Assembly: GCA_900766165.1 (NCBI GenBank)
Contig: CAAFUK010000051.1
Coordinates: 1 to 20,159 of the forward strand
DNA: 20,159 bases
Reading direction: 5' to 3'
From: an uncultured Collinsella sp.
Lineage (GTDB): Bacteria; Actinomycetota; Coriobacteriia; Coriobacteriales; Coriobacteriaceae
Shown here: piece after piece, positions 1 to 6,789 of the stretch
How positions within the stretch are numbered: the stretch's first letter is position 1
Layout of the letters: every line of letters starts with the position of its first letter
Program-made: the position numbers and the translations under genes
The notes under the pieces: generated by a model
Seen by the model: only the letters and a program-made list of their open reading frames with translations
Database searches by the model: none
Told to the model about the DNA's origin: nothing

Positions 1-87
1 ACACTGCAGTATTTTTTGAGACTCTCATCGATTCCGCATCTCCTTGTGCGCCCGCATTCCACTCCGTCTTAAATCAAGTATAAATAA

Positions 88-105
88 AAACTTGAATGCA
101 AGTTT
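88..105. promoter_or_regulatory. Inverted repeat (candidate operator) upstream of the RiPP operon
   Basis: Perfect 7-bp arms AAACTTG and CAAGTTT are separated by AATG. A second pair, AATCAA (72-77) and TTGATT (109-114), flanks it slightly off-centre. The dyad lies about 120 bp before the precursor start and next to the best promoter-like sequence, so it could be a regulator site. No regulator gene lies in the operon. The rest of 1-226 is AT-rich and shows no gene. Confidence 0.35.
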
Positions 106-131
106 GTTTTGATTAGTATGGAAACTATATC
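104..131 (+). promoter_or_regulatory. Possible promoter of the RiPP operon
   Basis: TTGTTT (104-109) and TATATC (126-131) are separated by 16 nt, a weak match to the housekeeping -35/-10 consensus. The -35 overlaps the right arm of the inverted repeat at 88-105, which would suit repression. It would give a 5' untranslated region of roughly 90 nt. This is the best candidate by eye only. Confidence 0.3.
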
Positions 132-226
132 CATTTAGTTCTAATTTGTTCGTAGTATCAAATCGATACCGACACTAGCATGACGTAGTCTTTCAAGACA
201 GCTATTCAACATTGGAGGTCACCGCT

Positions 227-952
227 ATGGACAATGTGAACCACCTAAACGAACTCTCAATACAGTCCCAGCTTAGCATCCTTGAAAAACTGGTCGCGGA
301 CGCGGAACAATCTACCGACGCAAGACGCGATTTCGAAGCTCAGCCTCGTGCCGTATTCCAGAAATATGGAATTACAGACCTCCAAATCAAAGCGGGAAAT
401 CGAAAAGTCTCTCTGTACGAACTGGTGGAGTCAACCGAAAAGGAGGCGCGTGTCCCCGTTGCACGCGCAGTATATCGTCGTATCCAACTTGCATATTATG
501 ACGAGGACAACGAAGCTGAGCCGCAAACGATACCTCTCGTAAACGTTGTACTTAATGCAAACGCAGTAACGAACGCAAACATCATTCTGAACGCAAACGG
601 AATGGCAAACGCAAACGCGAATGCTCAAAACAACGCCAACCTTAAGTACGACGTCAACACAATGGGCTATGGATCAGCTATTTTTATGAACAAACCTGAT
701 GTTGTTGAACTATCGGAATCGTACAAACAAACTTCTGTTTTCAGGAAATTTGATCAAGAGGGCTTGAGTGCAGCGAGGCAAGCAGCCATGCTTAAAACAG
801 CAATCAAGAATTCCAGCTCCAATACCATCAACCCCGAAGGGGCTTCCAATGGGGTCGCCCGCGGGTATTATCGCTCCGTCGAATTCGAAGTTACTTACTC
901 CGAGAACGAAGGCACCTTGGTAATCACCGACGCCCGTTTGCTCGCGGCATGA
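227..952 (+). CDS. Proteusin-like RiPP precursor with internal hexad Asn ladder
   Basis: 241 aa from the ATG at 227, chosen because GGAGGT (214-219) sits 7 nt upstream; an in-frame TTG at 212 lies too close to that site. Residues 16-55 are helical, ending in an Ala-Glu-Gln-Pro-Arg-Ala-Val-Phe-Gln-Lys-Tyr-Gly-Ile stretch resembling the nitrile-hydratase-like leaders of proteusins. Residues 104-145 form seven six-residue units with Asn at the third position (106, 112, 118, 124, 130, 136; Asp at 142) and Asn at the first position of four (110, 116, 122, 128). Residues 146-241 form an extra C-terminal part ending in a beta-like Tyr/Glu-rich segment. The next gene overlaps by 4 bp (ATGA), so translation is probably coupled. 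Function as a substrate of the two following enzymes is inferred. The alternative is an unmodified Asn-ladder beta-solenoid protein. No Cys is present, so lanthionine or thiazole chemistry is excluded. Confidence 0.7.
   Translation: MDNVNHLNELSIQSQLSILEKLVADAEQSTDARRDFEAQPRAVFQKYGITDLQIKAGNRKVSLYELVESTEKEARVPVARAVYRRIQLAYYDEDNEAEPQTIPLVNVVLNANAVTNANIILNANGMANANANAQNNANLKYDVNTMGYGSAIFMNKPDVVELSESYKQTSVFRKFDQEGLSAARQAAMLKTAIKNSSSNTINPEGASNGVARGYYRSVEFEVTYSENEGTLVITDARLLAA
536..661 (+). repeat. 18-bp periodic repeat encoding the Asn hexads
   Basis: Seven in-frame 18-bp units encode the hexad ladder of the precursor. Four begin with nearly the same 9-mer: AATGCAAAC at 554 and AACGCAAAC at 572, 590 and 608. 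The other nine bases of each unit vary. The shared DNA suggests growth by unit duplication followed by divergence, with the Asn positions kept. Confidence 0.75.
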
Positions 953-2028
953 TTTCCGAAAGCTCGCAGCACGTGCTGTTCCGCAGACCTCGAATGCTGA
1001 CATTTATAACAACATATAAATGTGGCGCTGTGTGTGATCATTGTCTGATGAGCTGCACTCCGAACAACAGTGACAGGCTTACTCTTCCCCAAATGCGGCA
1101 ATTCATCGATAGCTTCGCCGAAGTATGCGTCGGAAGTGGTGTTGTTGTGTTTACGGGCGGAGAATGCACCCTTCTTGGCGATGACCTTCTCGAGGCCATC
1201 GCATATGCGAATTCTTTAGGACTCTTTACTCGAATTGTAACGAATGCGTGGTGGGCAAAAAGCGAAAGAGACGCAGAAACGTTCCTCAACGAATTGAAGT
1301 CATGTGGCCTTGACGAAATCAATATCAGCTGCGACGACTTTCATGCGGAATATATACCCCTCGAGAATGTGCGCAACCTTTGGAACTCAGCAAAAACAAT
1401 GGGCTTTCAAACTCTCGGCATTGCGGTCTGCAGAGATAACAACAGTACAATCAGCCCGGCATACCTGTGCAAGTACCTTAATGAAGACATTCCACTCCTG
1501 CATCAGTTCGACGATAATACCCAGCCTCCCAGCGCGCCAGCCCGCTTCATCACGGATTCAGGCATCACGCGAATTGGGCGCGCACGAAATCTCAGTCTCA
1601 ACCAAAATGCGCGACCGCAGGCACGTCTCTTAGCGTCACACTGTTCCGACTGCGGCCGAGACTTCGTTATTTCCCCAAACTGCCATCTTGCACCCTGCTG
1701 CGGAATAAATGCAGAGGGAACTTGGCTTTTCGATCTTGGCAAAATCAATCTGACGGATGACATTAATGAACTGCAGCTGCTCCTACTTAATTACATACAA
1801 TACATAGGACCAGGAGGGCTGCTGAAGCACTTGCGCACGAGCGGAGGCCTTTCTTCATTTGGGCGCTCAAGCTACCTCTCTCAATGCGAGATTTGCGAAG
1901 ACATCGCCCTCTCGAAAGAGGCACAGACCTGTCTTGCAAAGCTAGCTCCTAAACTGGCAGCCGACTTGATTGTCGAGACTAAATTCGAGACTACCTTTAT
2001 CGGAAATGGGTCTGATATACATGATTGA
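949..2028 (+). CDS. Radical SAM RiPP maturase with extra C-terminal Cys clusters
   Basis: 359 aa. The canonical [4Fe-4S]/SAM motif is C25-x3-C29-x2-C32, followed by C36, and the SAM-binding GGE motif is at 70-72, so this is a radical SAM enzyme. A TIM-barrel-like body runs to about residue 200 and includes an Asp-Asp-Phe-His stretch at 129-132. The C-terminal third carries C232-x2-C235, C245, the twin C250-C251 and C313-x2-C316, resembling a SPASM/twitch-type auxiliary Fe-S region. The start overlaps the precursor stop (ATGA) and the end overlaps the methyltransferase start, so the three are one operon. The neighbouring Asn-ladder substrate suggests a peptide-modifying enzyme. Epimerisation by analogy to PoyD/AerD is the favoured inference; cross-linking is an alternative the sequence does not exclude. 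Confidence 0.8.
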   Translation: MISESSQHVLFRRPRMLTFITTYKCGAVCDHCLMSCTPNNSDRLTLPQMRQFIDSFAEVCVGSGVVVFTGGECTLLGDDLLEAIAYANSLGLFTRIVTNAWWAKSERDAETFLNELKSCGLDEINISCDDFHAEYIPLENVRNLWNSAKTMGFQTLGIAVCRDNNSTISPAYLCKYLNEDIPLLHQFDDNTQPPSAPARFITDSGITRIGRARNLSLNQNARPQARLLASHCSDCGRDFVISPNCHLAPCCGINAEGTWLFDLGKINLTDDINELQLLLLNYIQYIGPGGLLKHLRTSGGLSSFGRSSYLSQCEICEDIALSKEAQTCLAKLAPKLAADLIVETKFETTFIGNGSDIHD

Positions 2029-3163
2029 AGTGCTACCCTCTTTAAATTCGCTCTCGAGTAATCCACTCCGTAGATTGGACACTCTTGGAGTAACAGATTT
2101 TTTAGACACACTTGACATATCTATAGATCCTTTTGAATGCGCGCATCGCATCTGGGATCAACTTGACAGGGAGCATCAAGAGATCGTCTCCTTCCTGATG
2201 CTAGGTGGAGAGATTGATCTCGATTCAGAAGTGGCAAAAAGAAGTCTGCTGAAAGGCACTGTTGAAACCATAGCCTCACTCGGGCTGCTAAGCAAGCACA
2301 ATGGCAATGCCTCCCTTTCCGGTTTATCTCTAATCCGATATCATGGCATCTGGCTTTTTGCCGATGCGCCATCACCCTCGCCTTTACTATATTTTGGCTC
2401 TGATTCAATTGGGCTCGCTCGTCGGCTAAGCCCATCCCCCGGAAAGAATGCCTTAGACCTCTGCTCTGGACCAGGCATCCAGGCACTCATACTGGCAAAA
2501 TCTGGAATGCACGTCACGGCGATAGATATCAATCCAATCGCCTCAGAAATCTGCCAACTAAACGCACTGGTCAATGGCATTAGCGAAGATTTAACTGTTC
2601 TAACCGGAAGTCTCTACAACGCACTAAACAATATCGAAAGCTCTTGCAGCTATGAACTCATTACGGTGAATCCTCCTTTGCTCCCAATCCCAGAAGACGT
2701 ACCATACCCCTTCGTTGGCGATGGCGGCCCAGATGGCCTCAACATCACAAGCAAGGTTATTCGAGGTGCAGGAGATAAACTCACTGATAGCGGATACCTC
2801 TCTGCAATTGGAATGATTGGCCTTGGAACCAACAATCAATCAGCATTTGAACGAATACAGAACGATTTGTTGCAAGCTGGCCTCAATGGCGTCTTGACAA
2901 TAATCTCGAGCTTTAACCTCGGACCCCAATCTGGCTGGATCGACGGTATCGCATGCACATCTGTTGCACATGCTCCAGGAAAATATTCCAGCAAAGAGGA
3001 GGCTGTAAAACAGATATCGCGCGCATACAAAAAAATCCACTACGACCGCGTCTGCACCTATCACTTGAAGGCGTGGAGGGAGAGACAGCCCTTTCAAAAT
3101 CCCATCCTAACGATTCAAGACTGCTCCGCAGATGGCAACCCACTTGGCCCCTGGATCCTCTAA
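2021..3163 (+). CDS. Class I SAM methyltransferase with NPP motif (putative peptide amide N-methylase)
   Basis: 380 aa from ATG 2021; an ATG at 2006 (385 aa) is an equally possible start. Either start lies inside the end of the radical SAM gene (8 or 23 bp overlap). An N-terminal helical part of about 140 residues precedes the Rossmann fold. Motif I is D146-L-C-S-G-P-G152, the ribose-binding acidic residue is D169, and motif IV is N217-P-P-L220. The NPP-type motif is typical of methylases acting on planar amide or amino nitrogens, such as PrmC (Gln side chain) and N6-adenine enzymes. Next to an Asn-ladder substrate this suggests side-chain N-methylation of Asn, as PoyE does in polytheonamide biosynthesis. 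The substrate is inferred, not shown. The architecture also resembles stand-alone actinobacterial methyltransferases of unknown substrate. Confidence 0.75.
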   Translation: MIEVLPSLNSLSSNPLRRLDTLGVTDFLDTLDISIDPFECAHRIWDQLDREHQEIVSFLMLGGEIDLDSEVAKRSLLKGTVETIASLGLLSKHNGNASLSGLSLIRYHGIWLFADAPSPSPLLYFGSDSIGLARRLSPSPGKNALDLCSGPGIQALILAKSGMHVTAIDINPIASEICQLNALVNGISEDLTVLTGSLYNALNNIESSCSYELITVNPPLLPIPEDVPYPFVGDGGPDGLNITSKVIRGAGDKLTDSGYLSAIGMIGLGTNNQSAFERIQNDLLQAGLNGVLTIISSFNLGPQSGWIDGIACTSVAHAPGKYSSKEEAVKQISRAYKKIHYDRVCTYHLKAWRERQPFQNPILTIQDCSADGNPLGPWIL

Positions 3164-3189
3164 AGCATCCGTCATACGAAAGCAGGTCA

Positions 3190-3227
3190 ATAGGCTGCGC
3201 GCCACTCTCTGATGACGCGCAGCCTAT
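3190..3227 (+). terminator. Terminator-like hairpin after the RiPP operon
   Basis: Perfect 12-bp arms (ATAGGCTGCGCG at 3190-3201 and CGCGCAGCCTAT at 3216-3227) enclose a 14-nt loop, 26 nt after the methyltransferase stop. Only a short, C-interrupted T run follows, so termination may be imperfect. The near-symmetrical stem could serve either strand. Confidence 0.55.
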
Positions 3228-3430
3228 CTCATTTCCCCCGCGCTTTACCGAGCCCGACTCACACCTCATAGTTGGCACCGGTTTTCAAAATGCAAGATTC
3301 CGCATACAAAATCACTTCTTCTGTCTAGGTGGCAGACCTACGATTTTTGTAGTATAAAGTTCCTCTCAATGCCTTCAATCTATTTCGAGATTGAGAAGAA
3401 CTTGCATCGGGTTTCATAGAAGCGATATAG

Positions 3431-3556
3431 ATGATACGTTTTGTCCTATCTATATTCCGACATACATCAGGATGCCTCGTCTTTATCGTCATTTCAATAG
3501 TCGGCTTGGCCCTTTCCCACATTGCCCCCTTTTTGAACGGTAAATTAATTGACTTC
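3431..3556 (+). pseudogene. Severed N-terminus of an ABC exporter
   Basis: From ATG 3431, 42 residues read as a short cationic start, one long hydrophobic helix (about residues 12-30) and the sequence Ser-His-Ile-Ala-Pro-Phe-Leu-Asn-Gly-Lys-Leu-Ile-Asp-Phe. This is the typical end of transmembrane helix 1 in ABC exporters (pattern P-x-L-x-G-K-x-I-D). After about 3556 the similarity stops, GC content jumps and the frame runs on as Pro/Arg-rich nonsense to 3658. No ATP-binding domain is present. Immediately downstream of a RiPP operon, an exporter would be expected, so this is most simply a transporter gene cut by deletion or insertion. The family call rests on one helix. A genuine small membrane peptide is the alternative. 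Confidence 0.5.
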
Positions 3557-3755
3557 CCGCACGTGGACCTCGTGGACAGGCCCCCTTGTGTAGCTGCACC
3601 CGAGGCGCCTCCCCGTCGCCCTCCAGCGCCGGGGTTCCCCTCCATCACGAAGAGGTAATCCCCGTCCGGCCTCGCCGTCTCTGCAACGCCGAGCCTCCCG
3701 AGCGACTCGAGGAGGGCGGGCTCGTCCCAGGAGATTTGACAATACTATAGAGACA
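3557..3755. other. GC-rich debris between the island and ppsR
   Basis: About 180 bp of very GC-rich sequence abuts the AT-rich exporter fragment. On the minus strand it reads open in two frames; one frame contains a plausible protein-like stretch (Leu-Leu-Glu-Ser-Leu-Gly-Arg-Leu-Gly-Val then Asp-Gly-Asp-Tyr-Leu-Phe-Val-Met-Glu-Gly-Asn). There is no convincing start, ribosome-binding site or family match. It looks like a remnant of another gene or mobile element. Bases 3228-3430 show no gene, only small dyads (CAATCT/AGATTG at 3376-3393; TAGGT/ACCTA at 3326-3340 followed by T5). Confidence 0.4.
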
Positions 3756-3773
3756 CGTCCCAAATTAGCTACT
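3756..3773 (-). repeat. Dispersed 18-nt repeat, copy A (after ppsR)
   Basis: On the minus strand this reads AGTAGCTAATTTGGGACG and lies 6 nt past the ppsR stop. It differs by one base from the copy overlapping the rsfS stop at 11784-11801. Confidence 0.6.
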
Positions 3774-3779
3774 CAGTAG

Positions 3780-4655
3780 TTACTGCTGCTGGGCGCGGCG
3801 GGCGGCTCGGCGGGCCCTTGCTTCCTGGATCTCATCGAGGTGAGCGATGATCTCGGAGGCACTCTCCTCGATCGCCTTGCCGTCGGTACGCACTACAAAG
3901 CAACCCAGGCGCTTCATGAGAGCACGAGCCTCCTCGAGCTCGCTTCGCACGCTCTCGGGCTCGGCATAGGAGCCGGCGACGGCACGGGCATAGTCGTCGC
4001 CCAAGCGGCTATCGCGAATCTCAGAAATAACGTCGACGGTCGAAATCAGGCCAAACAACCGCATCGGGTCTACCTCGTAAATCGACTTGGGCGGCTCCAT
4101 ACCGTGCGCCAACGGAACGTTGGCGACCTTGTAGCCCTGATAGGCCAAATACATCGACAGCGGCGTCTTGGATGTGCGCGACACGCCCAGCAGCACGATA
4201 TCGGCACCCGACAGATCGTCGCAACCACGTCCGTCATCGTGCTCGACAAAGTACTCCATGGCCTCGATGCGGTGGAAATACCGGTCATCGGTCTTATGGA
4301 TCACACCCGCCACTCCTTTTGGCGGCACGCCGATAAGCGACGACAGCACGGCAAGCGTCGGGCCGATCAGGTCGACCGAGCGAATGTGCAGCATGCCCAA
4401 GTAGTCGAGCACGCGAGCACGAAGCGCCGGATCGACAATTGTGTGGAATACGGCGATATCGCGATGGTCCGCATCGACATGCGGACCCACAAACGACTTA
4501 ACCTGCTCCACCGAGGTCACCTTAGGCAGACGTAAAACACGAAAAGCCCCTTCATCAAATTGCCCGGACGCCGCAAGCACCACCTCACAAGCGGTATCAC
4601 CGAGCGAGTCGGAGATAACGATAACGGTGGGACGAGCGGTGACCGGGCAATCCAT
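3780..4655 (-). CDS. ppsR: Pyruvate, phosphate dikinase regulatory protein (kinase/pyrophosphorylase)
   Basis: 291 aa, the normal length for the PSRP/DUF299 family. These cytosolic enzymes switch PPDK or PEP synthase off by ADP-dependent phosphorylation of a threonine and on again by phosphate-dependent dephosphorylation. The N-terminal Val-Ile-Ser-Asp-Ser-Leu-Gly-Asp-Thr-Ala motif (about 13-22) and the P-loop-like G157-V-S-R-T-S-K-T164 are both present. The ATG at 4655 follows AAGGAG. It lies 34 bp after glyS, an arrangement known in Firmicutes (glyQ-glyS-yqfL). The C-terminus ends in an unusual Ala/Arg/Gln-rich tail of about 14 residues. The likely target, ppdK, is not in this window; the accessory island occupies the downstream side. 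Whether the target here is PPDK or PEP synthase cannot be told. Confidence 0.9.
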   Translation of the reverse strand: MDCPVTARPTVIVISDSLGDTACEVVLAASGQFDEGAFRVLRLPKVTSVEQVKSFVGPHVDADHRDIAVFHTIVDPALRARVLDYLGMLHIRSVDLIGPTLAVLSSLIGVPPKGVAGVIHKTDDRYFHRIEAMEYFVEHDDGRGCDDLSGADIVLLGVSRTSKTPLSMYLAYQGYKVANVPLAHGMEPPKSIYEVDPMRLFGLISTVDVISEIRDSRLGDDYARAVAGSYAEPESVRSELEEARALMKRLGCFVVRTDGKAIEESASEIIAHLDEIQEARARRAARRAQQQ

Positions 4656-4689
4656 GCGGGGCTCCTTTTGCGCTTATGCGCAGGATAGC

Positions 4690-6786
4690 TTACTTTTTGC
4701 GGGCAAGCTCACCGATGTTGGCGATGCCGGAGAAAACGGCCTCGAAGCGGTTGAGCAGCTTAAGGCGATTATCGCGGAGCTGCTCGTCCTTGTCCATGAC
4801 CATGACCTCGTCGAAGAAACGGTCAATGGGCGCGCGCAGGGCTGCCAGGGCGGCAAACGCTGCCGGGTAATCCTCGGCGGCGAGAGCGGCGTCGACGGCG
4901 GTCTGAGCGGCCTCGGAGGCGTCGGCGAGCGCAAGCTCGACCTCGCCCATCAGGCTGCGGTCATACTCCGCGCCCAGCTCGGGCTTGGAGATATGCGCGG
5001 CACGGGCATAGGCGGTCGCCAGGTTGTCAAAGGTCTCGGCATCGTTCTTGCGGGCCTCGTCGAGCGCGGCGCAGCGGGCGAAGAAGACGGACGGGGCGAT
5101 GATATGCACCGCGGAGACGGCGGCAACGGTATCGGCCGGGATCTTCTCGTCACGGGCCATGCTCACCAGACGGCCGTGGAAGAAGTCACGGACCTGCTGG
5201 GCGACCTCGGCGGCGTCAAAGGCAATGCCTTGCTCGCTATAGAGCTCAAGGGCGAAGTCGATGAGCGACGTGGGGTCGATCGGCAGACAGTCGCGCAGGA
5301 TGTTGATGATGCCGATGGCGGCACGGCGTAGCGCGTAGGGGTCCGAAGAGCCGGTCGGGGGCTCGCCGATGGCAAAGATACCGGCAATGGTATCGAGCTT
5401 ATCGGCGCAGGCCACGATGCATCCGGCGGTACCCTCGGGCAGCTCGTCGCCGGCAAAGCGGGGACGATAGTGATCGCGGATGGCGTGGGCGACCTCATCG
5501 TTCTCCCCCATCGCGGTGGCGTAGTAACCGCCCATCACGCCCTGTTGGCTCGTGAACTCGACGACGGCATTGGACACCAGGTCGGCCTTGCACAGGTGCG
5601 CGGCGCGGCCGGCATCGGCTGCCAGATGGGCACCCAGGTGAGCCTCGCGGGCGATAGCGAGCGCGAGCTGCTCGATACGCTCGGACTTGGCGAGCACGCT
5701 GCCGAGCTTCTCCTGGAAGGCGACCTTGGCCAGACGCTCACGAAACTCGTCGAGGGAGATCTTCAGGTCCTCCTCGTAGAAGAACTTGGCGTCGTCCAGG
5801 CGGGCGCGCACGACGCGCTCGTTACCGTCGATCACGCGCTCGGCGTTCTCGGGCTTGCTGTTCGAGACGACCACGAACTCACGCGTGAGCTTGCCCTCGC
5901 CGTCATAGATCGGGAAGTAGCGCTGGTTGGTGAGCATGGACTCGCAGATAATCTCGTGCGGGACCTTGAGGAACTCCTCGTCGAAGGTACCGACGAGCAC
6001 TGTCGGCCACTCGCAGAGGTTGATGACCTCCTCAAAGACCTTCTTGGGCGTGTCGACATGGCAGCCGGGACGGGCGGCCTCGACCTCGGCGATACCGGCG
6101 AGGATGGCCTCGCGACGACGCTCGGCAGAAAGCACGCCGGCGTCCTCGAGCACCTGCTCGTAGACGGCAGGGCTGGCGACCACGTGGTCACCGGGGCCAA
6201 GCACACGATGGCCGCGCGTGGTGTTGCCGCTCGTCACGTCGGCAAACGACACGGGGACGACGTCCTCGCCCAGAAGGCAGCAGATCCAGCGGACCGGACG
6301 CACGAACGTGGCGTGCTCGTGGCCCCAGCGCTGAGAACGGTAGTTGGGCCACTGAAGGCCGGCGATGGTCTTCTCGCACAGGGCCGTCAGGATCGGGGTG
6401 GCCGGGGCGGAGGGAATGTTCTTCTCGGCAAAGACGTACTCGCGACCGTCGGTGTCCTCGCGGCGCACCAGGTCCTCGGCAGCCACGCCGCACTTTCGGG
6501 CAAAGCCCTGGGCAGCCTTGGTGGCGTTACCGTCGGCGTCGAAGGCGATGTTTGCCGCGGGACCGCGCTTGACCTCGTGGACCTCATCGGTCGCGGTAGC
6601 GACGTTGGTCACAAGTGCGGTCAGACGGCGCGGACTCGAGATAACGCGGACCTCGCCGTGGGCCAGACCGGCCTCGTCGAGACCCTTGGCAATCATGGTA
6701 CCGAGCTGCTTGACGGCGTTGTTCAGCGGCGCGGAGGGCATTTCCTCCGTACCGATCTCAAACAGGAAATCCTTAGCGTCTGCCAT
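4690..6786 (-). CDS. glyS: Glycyl-tRNA synthetase beta subunit
   Basis: 698 aa, full length for the bacterial beta subunit. It partners GlyQ in the alpha2beta2 enzyme that charges tRNA-Gly, and the beta subunit supplies tRNA recognition and anticodon binding. The start Phe-Leu-Phe-Glu-Ile-Gly-Thr-Glu-Glu-Met-Pro is the family signature. The C-terminus has the DALR-like anticodon-binding end (Phe-Phe-Asp-Glu-Val-Met-Val-Met, then the Arg-Leu-Lys-Leu-Leu region). The ATG lies 3 nt after the glyQ stop, so the subunits are translationally coupled, which suits equal stoichiometry. ppsR follows in the same direction. Nothing unusual was seen. Confidence 0.97.
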   Translation of the reverse strand: MADAKDFLFEIGTEEMPSAPLNNAVKQLGTMIAKGLDEAGLAHGEVRVISSPRRLTALVTNVATATDEVHEVKRGPAANIAFDADGNATKAAQGFARKCGVAAEDLVRREDTDGREYVFAEKNIPSAPATPILTALCEKTIAGLQWPNYRSQRWGHEHATFVRPVRWICCLLGEDVVPVSFADVTSGNTTRGHRVLGPGDHVVASPAVYEQVLEDAGVLSAERRREAILAGIAEVEAARPGCHVDTPKKVFEEVINLCEWPTVLVGTFDEEFLKVPHEIICESMLTNQRYFPIYDGEGKLTREFVVVSNSKPENAERVIDGNERVVRARLDDAKFFYEEDLKISLDEFRERLAKVAFQEKLGSVLAKSERIEQLALAIAREAHLGAHLAADAGRAAHLCKADLVSNAVVEFTSQQGVMGGYYATAMGENDEVAHAIRDHYRPRFAGDELPEGTAGCIVACADKLDTIAGIFAIGEPPTGSSDPYALRRAAIGIINILRDCLPIDPTSLIDFALELYSEQGIAFDAAEVAQQVRDFFHGRLVSMARDEKIPADTVAAVSAVHIIAPSVFFARCAALDEARKNDAETFDNLATAYARAAHISKPELGAEYDRSLMGEVELALADASEAAQTAVDAALAAEDYPAAFAALAALRAPIDRFFDEVMVMDKDEQLRDNRLKLLNRFEAVFSGIANIGELARKK

Positions 6787-6789
6787 GGC

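Noticed and set aside
212..226. TTG at 212 as start of the precursor
   Set aside because: It overlaps the GGAGGT site that perfectly serves the ATG at 227.
536..661. CRISPR-like or noncoding tandem repeat
   Set aside because: The 18-bp units are in frame inside a gene, keep the Asn codons and lack separate spacers.
227..952. Precursor as a lanthipeptide, thiopeptide or Cys-crosslinked RiPP
   Set aside because: The protein contains no Cys, and no LanB/M or YcaO-type enzyme is encoded nearby.
3736..3752. TTGACA at 3736 as a promoter toward ppsR
   Set aside because: It faces the plus strand, away from the start of ppsR, and has no -10 at suitable spacing.
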